DNA of 64,000 nt, taken from NCBI RefSeq assembly GCF_013466425.1, contig NZ_CP059165.1, forward strand, positions 2,542,001 to 2,606,000, in the 5' to 3' direction. Position 1 is the first letter of the stretch. Each line of letters begins with the position of its first letter. The position numbers and the translations under genes were made by a program. Below, one piece after another: positions 20,388 to 27,380 of the stretch. Below the pieces are notes generated by a model that did not search any database, was not told the DNA's origin, and was given only the letters and a program-made list of their open reading frames with translations. The DNA is from Mycobacterium vicinigordonae. GTDB taxonomy: Bacteria; Actinomycetota; Actinomycetes; Mycobacteriales; Mycobacteriaceae.

Positions 20388-23213
20388 ATGAACCGAAACA
20401 GCGGCTATACGCGACGACTCCGAGTGTCCGCGCTGGCCGCCGTAGCCAACCCGTCGTACACGCGCATCGACACCTGGAACCTGCTCGACGACGCCTGCCG
20501 CCACCTGGCCGAGGTCGACCTGGCCGGGTATGACAAGACGCACGACCTGGCCAAGGTGAAGCGGCTGATGGACCGCATCGGCGCCTATGAGCGCTACTGG
20601 CTGTATCCCGGTGCGGGGAACCTGGCGACGTTCCGCGCCCATCTGGAGAGCTTGTCCACCGTGCGACTCGCCGAGGAAGTGTCGTTGGCTGTGCGGCTGT
20701 TGTCCGAATACGGCGACCGGACTGCGCTATTCGACATTTCCGCGCCGCTGGCCGACCAGGAGTTGGTGGCGCAGGCCAAGCAGCAGCAGTTCTACACGGT
20801 GTTGCTGGCCGACGACTCCCCGCACAACTCACCGGATTCACTCCTGGAAAGCCTGCGCGCGCTGCACAACCCCTCCGAGGACATCCAGTTTGAGATCCTG
20901 GTGGCTCCCAGTGTCGAGGATGCGATCACCGCGGTGGCGCTCAACGGTGAGATCCAGGCCGCAATCATCCGCCACGACCTGCCGCTGCGTTCGCGCGACC
21001 GGGTGCCGTTGATGACCACGCTGCTGGGTGCCAACGACGACACTCCGGTGTCCGACCGTGCGCACGATTGGGTCGAGTGCGGCGAATGGATCCGCGAGTT
21101 GCGTCCGCATATCGACCTGTACCTGCTTACCGATGAGTCGATTGCGGCAGGCAGCGACGACGAGCCCGATGTTTACGACCGCACCTTCTACCGGCTCAAC
21201 GACGTCACCGACTTGTACAGCACGGTGATCGCCGGGCTGCGAAACCGGTTCTCCACGCCGTTCTTCGATGCGTTGCGGGCCTACGCCTCGGCGCCGGTAG
21301 GCCAGTTCCACGCGCTGCCCGTCGCCCGCGGCGCTTCCATCTTCAACTCGAAGTCGCTGCAGGACATGGGCGAGTTCTACGGCCGCAACATCTTCATGGC
21401 TGAGACTTCGACCACCTCCGGTGGACTCGATTCGCTGCTGGATCCGCACGGCAACATCAAGAAGGCGATGGACAAGGCGGCCATCACCTGGAACGCCAAC
21501 CACACCTACTTCGTCACCAACGGGACCTCCACGGCCAACAAGATCGTCGTGCAGTCGCTGACCCGGCCCGGCGACATCGTGCTTATCGACCGCAACTGCC
21601 ATAAGTCTCACCACTATGGCCTGGTGCTGGCCGGCGCCTACCCGTTGTATCTGGACGCCTATCCGTTGCCGCAGTTCGCCATCTACGGGGCGGTGCCGCT
21701 GAGCACCATCAAAAAAGCGCTGCTGGACCTTGAGGCGGCAGGGCAGCTGGACAAGGTGCGCATGCTGTTGCTCACCAACTGCATTTTCGACGGAGTCGTC
21801 TACAACCCGCGGCAGGTGATGGAGGAGGTGCTGGCGATCAAGCCGGACATCTGCTTCCTCTGGGACGAGGCTTGGTACGCATTTGCCACCGCCGTCCCGT
21901 GGGCCCGGCAGCGCACCGCGATGGTGTCGGCCGAACACCTCGAGCAACGCTTGGCTTCCCCGGAATATCGTGAGGAATACCGCAACTGGCAAGCCTCGAT
22001 GGAGGGAGTGCCCCGCTCGGAATGGGTCGACCGCAAGCTGCTGCCGGATCCCGATCGGGCTCGGGTGCGGGTGTACGCGACGCACTCCACGCACAAGTCA
22101 TTGTCGGCGTTTCGGCAGGCGTCGATGATCCACGTCCGCGACCAGGACTTCAACGCACGTGCCCGCGACGCATTCGGGGAGGCGTTCCTGACGCACACCT
22201 CGACCTCGCCGAACCAGCAGCTGCTCGCTTCGCTCGACCTGGCTCGCCGGCAGGTCGACATCGAGGGTTTCCAGCTGGTCCGCCAGGTCTACGACATGGC
22301 CCTGGTGTTCCGTCACCGGGTCCGCAAAGACCGGCTGATCAGCAAGTGGTTCCGCATCCTCGACGAGTCCGACCTGGTGCCCGAGGACTACCGGGCTTCC
22401 CACGTCAGCTCGTATCGGGAGGTCCGGCAGGGCGCCCTCGACGAGTGGAACGAGGCCTGGCGGTCCGACCAATTCGTGTTGGACCCCACCCGGGTCACGC
22501 TGTTTCTGGGCAAGACCGGGATGAACGGCTACGACTTCCGCGAGAAGATTCTGATGGACCGGTTCGGCATCCAGATCAATAAGACGTCGATCAACAGCGT
22601 GCTGCTCATCTTCACTATCGGGGTGACCTGGTCGAGCGTGCACCACCTGCTCGATGTGCTGCGCCGGGTGGCCACCGACTTCGACCGGGCGAAAATGGCC
22701 GCCAGCGCAGCCGACTGGGCGCTGCACGAGCGCCGGGTCGAGGAGATCACCGAGGATCTGCCGCACCTGCCTGACTTCAGCGAGTTCGACGTCGCGTTCC
22801 GGCCGGAGGGGGCGACCACCTACGGTGATACCCGGTCAGCGTTTTACGCCGGGTACGAGGAGTCCGACCGCGAGTACGTGTTGATCGGCACGGCCGGGCG
22901 CCGGCTCGCCGAGGGAAAGACGTTGGTGTCTACCACTTTTGTGGTGCCCTATCCGCCCGGATTCCCCGTGCTGGTCCCCGGCCAGGTGGTGTCCAAGGAG
23001 ATTATCTACTTCCTGGCCCAGCTCGACGTCAAGGAAATCCACGGCTACAACCACGATCTCGGGTTGTCGGTATTTACTCAGGAGGCCCTGGCCCGGCTGG
23101 AGGCCAAGCGCAGTGCGGTGGCCAGCGCCAGCACCAACGGCAACGGATCCGGCCCGGCCACTGCGGCCGAACAGGCGCTGGTGGCAAACGAGCACACCGT
23201 GCCGGTGAACTGA
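20388..23213 (+). CDS. Orn/Lys/Arg decarboxylase family protein (Rv2531c type)
   Basis: 941 residues from ATG 20388, chosen by match to the conserved start MNxNS...RLxVSALAAVANPSYTR as I recall it from Rv2531c (947 aa). An N-terminal receiver/wing-like region (~1-300) precedes the PLP domain. The Schiff-base Lys is K570 in THSTHKSL, and DEAWYAF holds the PLP-pyridine Asp. A C-terminal domain follows with the usual GYNHD stretch. It decarboxylates a basic amino acid to a polyamine precursor, but whether ornithine, lysine or arginine is used cannot be told. The long, divergent N-terminus sets the mycobacterial group apart from the E. coli inducible enzymes. Confidence 0.9.
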   Translation: MNRNSGYTRRLRVSALAAVANPSYTRIDTWNLLDDACRHLAEVDLAGYDKTHDLAKVKRLMDRIGAYERYWLYPGAGNLATFRAHLESLSTVRLAEEVSLAVRLLSEYGDRTALFDISAPLADQELVAQAKQQQFYTVLLADDSPHNSPDSLLESLRALHNPSEDIQFEILVAPSVEDAITAVALNGEIQAAIIRHDLPLRSRDRVPLMTTLLGANDDTPVSDRAHDWVECGEWIRELRPHIDLYLLTDESIAAGSDDEPDVYDRTFYRLNDVTDLYSTVIAGLRNRFSTPFFDALRAYASAPVGQFHALPVARGASIFNSKSLQDMGEFYGRNIFMAETSTTSGGLDSLLDPHGNIKKAMDKAAITWNANHTYFVTNGTSTANKIVVQSLTRPGDIVLIDRNCHKSHHYGLVLAGAYPLYLDAYPLPQFAIYGAVPLSTIKKALLDLEAAGQLDKVRMLLLTNCIFDGVVYNPRQVMEEVLAIKPDICFLWDEAWYAFATAVPWARQRTAMVSAEHLEQRLASPEYREEYRNWQASMEGVPRSEWVDRKLLPDPDRARVRVYATHSTHKSLSAFRQASMIHVRDQDFNARARDAFGEAFLTHTSTSPNQQLLASLDLARRQVDIEGFQLVRQVYDMALVFRHRVRKDRLISKWFRILDESDLVPEDYRASHVSSYREVRQGALDEWNEAWRSDQFVLDPTRVTLFLGKTGMNGYDFREKILMDRFGIQINKTSINSVLLIFTIGVTWSSVHHLLDVLRRVATDFDRAKMAASAADWALHERRVEEITEDLPHLPDFSEFDVAFRPEGATTYGDTRSAFYAGYEESDREYVLIGTAGRRLAEGKTLVSTTFVVPYPPGFPVLVPGQVVSKEIIYFLAQLDVKEIHGYNHDLGLSVFTQEALARLEAKRSAVASASTNGNGSGPATAAEQALVANEHTVPVN

Positions 23214-23421
23214 ACGCAGCTGTCTGGCCGGCGCGGCCGTTACGCTCAGCGGGATCGGAAGTTTGAGCTGACGCGCCCGGTGGCGCAATGGCTCGGTGGT
23301 TCGCGGTTTTGGCTGGTCGTGGCCGAGCAGCGGGTACCGGTGCCTGGCGCAATGCGCGGCGACGCCGCAGACCTCCTTCGCGTCCCCAGAATGTGCTGCT
23401 GACCTGCATTAGCGTGGCGTC

Positions 23422-24159
23422 GTGGCCGAAGCAGTACCGATCCAGGGCGCCCGCGCCGACCGGGCGCGGCGGACCGCCGACGTGTTGCGTCAGCAGATTC
23501 ACGTCGGCGCCTACGCCTATGGCTTACCGGCCGAAAGCGAGCTGGCCGCCGAATTCCTGGTGTCGCGCAACACCATTCGCGAGGCGCTCGGCATACTGAA
23601 GAACGAAGGGCTGATCGACCGCGGGCCCAAAGTGGGAACCCATGTCGCACAACGGAAGTACGCACATGGCTTGGACGCCCTGCTGGGACTGAAGGAGACG
23701 TTCAAGAACGACGGTGAGGTCCGTAACGAAGTCCGCGTCGCGATGACGGTCGTGGCACCGCCCTCGGTGGCCCACCGGTTGCGGCTGGAACCCGGGGCAA
23801 AGGCGGTGTTCGTCGAACGGTTGCGTTTCCTGGGCAACCTTCCGCTCAGCCTCGACCTGACCTACCTGGCCCCCGACATTGGTGCCGAGGTGCTCAAGCA
23901 TCGGCTGGAGACCGACGACATCTTCGCGCTCATCGAACAAGTCAGCGGGCAGGTCCTGGGTTCGGCGACTTTGGCGCTAGAGGCCATTCCCGCCGACGCC
24001 CATTCGGCGGCCACCCTACAGGTACCGGACGGGGTACCGCTGCTCATGCTCGAGCGGCTCACCAGCCTCGACGACGGCCGGCCTGTCGACCTGGAGTACA
24101 TCCGGATGCGTGGCGACCGAATCACCATGCGCGGCAATCTGATTAGGAGTAAGCCATGA
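23422..24159 (+). CDS. GntR family (HutC/UTRA) transcriptional regulator of the AprA-like operon
   Basis: 245 residues from GTG 23422. The N-terminal winged helix-turn-helix is ESELAAEFLVSRNTIREALGILKNEGLIDRG (~35-70). The UTRA ligand domain follows (AKAVFVERLRFLGNLPLSLDLTYLAP). HutC-type regulators usually repress their own operon and are released by a small metabolite related to the pathway. Its TGA overlaps the ATG of the ferredoxin gene by four bases, so regulator and system are co-transcribed. No clear operator palindrome was found in the 208-bp gap before it. Confidence 0.9.
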   Translation: MAEAVPIQGARADRARRTADVLRQQIHVGAYAYGLPAESELAAEFLVSRNTIREALGILKNEGLIDRGPKVGTHVAQRKYAHGLDALLGLKETFKNDGEVRNEVRVAMTVVAPPSVAHRLRLEPGAKAVFVERLRFLGNLPLSLDLTYLAPDIGAEVLKHRLETDDIFALIEQVSGQVLGSATLALEAIPADAHSAATLQVPDGVPLLMLERLTSLDDGRPVDLEYIRMRGDRITMRGNLIRSKP

Positions 24160-24386
24160 CACTGGTCAGCAACAACCGCGCCGATGTGCCGGTCACCATC
24201 GACGAGTCGCTATGTATCGACGGCTGCACGCTGTGCGTTGAAGTCTGTCCGCTGGACGCGTTGGCGATCAACCCCGAAACGGGCAAGGCATTTATGCACG
24301 TCGACGAATGCTGGTACTGCGGGCCGTGTGCGGCGCGCTGCCCCACCGGCGCCGTCACCGTCAACATGCCCTATCTACTCCGCTAG
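24156..24386 (+). CDS. 2x[4Fe-4S] ferredoxin, AprB-like electron partner
   Basis: 76 residues from ATG 24156 with an ATGA overlap to the regulator. Eight cysteines form two clusters: C20-x3-C24-x2-C27-x3-C31-P and C52-x2-C55-x2-C58-x3-C62-P. The extra residue between the first two cysteines departs from the standard CxxC spacing. It ends 8 bases before the lipoprotein gene. Because the operon's last gene resembles the AprA subunit of APS reductase, this protein is probably its electron carrier, the counterpart of AprB but without AprB's long C-terminal tail. That pairing is inference. Confidence 0.9.
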   Translation: MTLVSNNRADVPVTIDESLCIDGCTLCVEVCPLDALAINPETGKAFMHVDECWYCGPCAARCPTGAVTVNMPYLLR

Positions 24387-24394
24387 GACCGCCG

Positions 24395-25780
24395 ATGAAA
24401 ATCCGTGCCGCGCTCGCATCGGTAGTGATGGCGGCGGCGACCTTGGCCTCCGGCTGCTCGCTGGAATCGATGGATCAGTCCGCCGGGGTGGTCAACGTCG
24501 TCATCGGCTACCAGTCCAAGACCATCAACACCGTCACAGCGGGCACCTTGCTGCGTGCCCAGGGCTACCTGGAGCATCGGCTGGCCGACATCACCGCCCG
24601 CACCGGTACCCGATACGCGGTGCGCTGGCAGGACTACGACACCGGGGCCCCGATCACCGCGCAAATGCTGGCCGAGAAGATCGACATCGGCTCGATGGGG
24701 GATTACCCCCTGCTGATCAACGGGACCAAGACGCAGACAAATCCACGGGCACGCACCGAGTTGGTGTCGGTCACCGGGTACAACCCCAAAGGCGCTCTGA
24801 ACATGGTTGTGGTTAAACCGGATTCGACTGCCACTACGCTGGCTGACTTGTCCGGCGCGAAGGTCTCGGCCTCGGTGGGTTCGGCCGGCCACGGAACCTT
24901 GATGCGTGCGTTGGCCAAGGGCTCGGTCTCCGGAGTCGACGTACTCAACCAGCAGCCCCAGGTGGGCGCCTCGGCCCTGGAATCAGGTCAGGTGCAGGCG
25001 CTTTCGCAGTTTGTCGCGTGGCCGGGCCTGCTGGTCTACCAGAATAAGGGCAAGTTGCTCTACGACGGTGCCGAGCTGGATGTGCCGACCCTGCACGGTG
25101 TAGTGGCGCGGCGGGCCTATGCGGCTGCCCACCCCGAGGTGCTGGCTGCGTTCCTGCAGGCACAACTGGACGCTACGGACTTCCTCAACACCGAACCGCT
25201 GGAGGCTGCCCGGATCGTCGCCGAGGCCAGCGGGCTGCCGCAGGAGGTTGTGTACCTCTACAACGGGCCTGGCGGTACGTCGTTCGACACCACGCTGAAG
25301 CCGTCGCTGGTCGAGGCGCTCAAAGGTGATGTGCCGTACCTGAAGTCGATCGGTGACTTCGCCGACGTCGACATCGACGGGTTCGTGCAGGAGGAGCCGC
25401 TACGCGCGGTGTTCGGCGCCCGCGGGCTGGACTACGCCGCGGCGCGCCAGCGGACGACGAATCCGTCGGCGCTCGGCGGGGATCCCGGACTGGCCAGTGA
25501 ACTGTGGTTGGACGGAACCGCTGCGACGCAACCGGCGGCCGATCCGACCGCCCTGCTGCAGGCGGTCCGGGAAGCAACTTCCCGTGGGGCCAAAGTGCGC
25601 GCCGCCTATGTGCCCGACGCCGAACTGGGCACCCGCTGGTTCGCCGACAAGGCGGTGTGGGTGCGCGACGGCGCCGCCTACCGCCCATTCGGCACGGTAG
25701 CTGGGGCGCGACGCTATCTGGCGGCTCATCCCGGCGCCACGACGCTGAGTTACCAACAGGCACTGGGAGGTTCGCTATGA
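24395..25780 (+). CDS. SsuA/NMT1-like substrate-binding lipoprotein with an odd C-terminal domain
   Basis: 461 residues from ATG 24395. A signal peptide ends in the lipobox LASGC (C21), so the protein is anchored to the outside of the membrane. The body is a type II periplasmic-binding fold of the sulfonate/nitrate/taurine group: VIGYQSKTIN, IDIGSMGDYPLLI, and LSGAKVSASVGSAGHGTL. Residues ~398-461 are extra: AKVRAAYVPDAELGTRWF, AVWVRDGAAYRPFGTVAGARRYLAAHPG, a pattern like the NosL/copper-chaperone fold. The start of the next gene overlaps its stop (ATGA). The ligand is unknown; a small sulfonate or similar anion is the best guess from family and context. Confidence 0.88.
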   Translation: MKIRAALASVVMAAATLASGCSLESMDQSAGVVNVVIGYQSKTINTVTAGTLLRAQGYLEHRLADITARTGTRYAVRWQDYDTGAPITAQMLAEKIDIGSMGDYPLLINGTKTQTNPRARTELVSVTGYNPKGALNMVVVKPDSTATTLADLSGAKVSASVGSAGHGTLMRALAKGSVSGVDVLNQQPQVGASALESGQVQALSQFVAWPGLLVYQNKGKLLYDGAELDVPTLHGVVARRAYAAAHPEVLAAFLQAQLDATDFLNTEPLEAARIVAEASGLPQEVVYLYNGPGGTSFDTTLKPSLVEALKGDVPYLKSIGDFADVDIDGFVQEEPLRAVFGARGLDYAAARQRTTNPSALGGDPGLASELWLDGTAATQPAADPTALLQAVREATSRGAKVRAAYVPDAELGTRWFADKAVWVRDGAAYRPFGTVAGARRYLAAHPGATTLSYQQALGGSL

Positions 25781-26631
25781 CGGCCGAGTTGACCGACAGG
25801 GTGGTCGGTGCGGTTCCCGCACCCGTTTTCGTGACGGCCCGACGAACGCGCTCGCCGTGGGGGTCGCGGCTGCTGCGGCTGGCATCGGTGGCCGCGGCGA
25901 TCGGGTTGTGGCAGCTGCTCACCGCTGGGAAGGTGCGGTGGGGCCTGCGGTTCGACACGCTGCCGACCGTCACCGAGATCATGCATGCGGCGAGTCGCCG
26001 GCTGCATACCAACGAGTACTGGCTGGACCTGGCGCAATCCTTGCTGCGCATTCTGACCGGATTCGGCATCGCCGCGGTCATCGGCATCGCGACCGGGGTA
26101 CTGCTCGGGCGTTCACGATTGTTCGCCGACACCATCGGCCCGCTGACCGAGCTGGCCCGGCCCATTCCTGCCATCGCGATGGTGCCGGTGGCGATCCTGC
26201 TGTTTCCCACCGACGAAGCCGGGATCGTGTTCATCACGTTCCTGGCGGCCTTCTTCCCGATCATGGTCAGCACCCGGCACGCCGTACGTGCGTTGCCCAC
26301 GCTGTGGGAGGACTCGGTGCGCACCCTGGGTGGCCGCCGCTGGGAGGTACTAACCCAGGTGGTGCTGCCCGGCATCCTGCCCGGCGTGTTCGGGGGACTC
26401 TCGGTGGGCATGGGAGTGGCGTGGATCTGTGTGATCTCCGCGGAGATGATCTCCGGCCGGCTCGGGGTCGGATACCGCACCTGGCAGGACTACACGGTGC
26501 TGGCCTACCCGCAGGTGTTCGTCGGGATCATCACGATCGGCGTGCTGGGCTTCGTCACTGCGGCAGGGGTGGAACTCATCGGCCGGCGGGTGACGCGCTG
26601 GCTGCCACGGGCAGAGGAGGAACGGCGATGA
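25777..26631 (+). CDS. SsuC/TauC-like ABC transporter permease
   Basis: 284 residues from ATG 25777, overlapping the lipoprotein stop. Six predicted membrane spans. The cytoplasmic coupling loop is EDSVRTLGGRRWEVLTQVVLPGILPGVFGG, the EAA motif of BPD_transp_1 permeases. LARPIPAIAMVPVAILLF is characteristic of the sulfonate/taurine/nitrate importer group. It moves the ligand delivered by the upstream lipoprotein through the membrane. Its stop overlaps the ATG of the ATPase gene. Confidence 0.93.
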   Translation: MTAELTDRVVGAVPAPVFVTARRTRSPWGSRLLRLASVAAAIGLWQLLTAGKVRWGLRFDTLPTVTEIMHAASRRLHTNEYWLDLAQSLLRILTGFGIAAVIGIATGVLLGRSRLFADTIGPLTELARPIPAIAMVPVAILLFPTDEAGIVFITFLAAFFPIMVSTRHAVRALPTLWEDSVRTLGGRRWEVLTQVVLPGILPGVFGGLSVGMGVAWICVISAEMISGRLGVGYRTWQDYTVLAYPQVFVGIITIGVLGFVTAAGVELIGRRVTRWLPRAEEERR

Positions 26632-27380
26632 CCCCGGTTAGTCATGCGATGGGTCTGGAGCTGGATCGGGTTCGGCTGTCCTACACCGGAGTTCCGGTCA
26701 TTGAGGGGCTGAGCCTGGCGGTACGCCCGGGCGAGATCCTGGTGCTGACCGGGCCGTCGGGTTGCGGCAAGTCGACCGTGCTGCGCGCGGTGGCGGGGCT
26801 GCTGCGGCCCGAAACTGGGCGGGTGCTGGCCGACGGCCAGGAGGTCACTACCACCTCGGGTGACCGCGGCATGGTCTTCCAGGACAACGCGCTGTTGCCT
26901 TGGCGCACCGTGCGATCCAACATCGAACTCGCACTGCGGCTGCGCGGAGTGCCGCGGGCCGGCCGGCGGGCGCAGGCCGAAAGGTGGATCACCGAACTCG
27001 GGCTCAGCGGCTTCGGCGAGTACCTGCCCAAGAGCCTGTCCGGCGGCATGCGACAGCGCGTCCAACTGGCCCGCGGTCTGGCCGGGGCGCCGCGGGCGGT
27101 GATGATGGATGAGCCGTTCGGGGCGTTGGACACCCAAACTCGCTCCGCCATGCAGAAGCTGCTGGTCGACACCTGGGGTGTGCACCCCACCACCGTGGTG
27201 TTCGTCACCCACGATGTTGATGAGGCGCTGCTGCTAGGCGACCGAATCGCGGTGCTGGGCAAGGCCGGACAACCCTTGCGCGCGGTGATCGAGGTGCCCG
27301 AGCCGCGCGTGGACAAGCCACGTCCGGCACTGCGCGCCGAAATCATCGCCGCGCTAGGTCATTCGGCGGTGGCAGCATGA
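26628..27380 (+). CDS. SsuB/TauB-like ABC transporter ATPase
   Basis: 250 residues from ATG 26628 with an ATGA overlap on both sides. Walker A is GPSGCGKST, the Q-loop MVFQDNALLPWRTV, the signature LSGGMRQRV, Walker B AVMMDEPFGALD, and the H-loop FVTHDVDEALLL. All are intact, so it is an active ATPase. The LLPW motif after the Q-loop is common in the taurine/nitrate/sulfonate group. It powers the permease at 25777. Confidence 0.94.
   Translation: MTPVSHAMGLELDRVRLSYTGVPVIEGLSLAVRPGEILVLTGPSGCGKSTVLRAVAGLLRPETGRVLADGQEVTTTSGDRGMVFQDNALLPWRTVRSNIELALRLRGVPRAGRRAQAERWITELGLSGFGEYLPKSLSGGMRQRVQLARGLAGAPRAVMMDEPFGALDTQTRSAMQKLLVDTWGVHPTTVVFVTHDVDEALLLGDRIAVLGKAGQPLRAVIEVPEPRVDKPRPALRAEIIAALGHSAVAA

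Noticed and set aside
20838..22094. 418-codon frame opposite the decarboxylase
   Set aside because: Antisense shadow of a conserved PLP enzyme with no motif of its own.
23270..23345. tRNA-like start (gcccggtggcgcaatggctcggtgg)
   Set aside because: No cloverleaf, no anticodon arm and no TTCGANTC T-loop can be formed.
25320..26480. 386-codon frame opposite the lipoprotein and permease genes
   Set aside because: Antisense shadow; Ser/Pro/Arg-rich composition without any domain.
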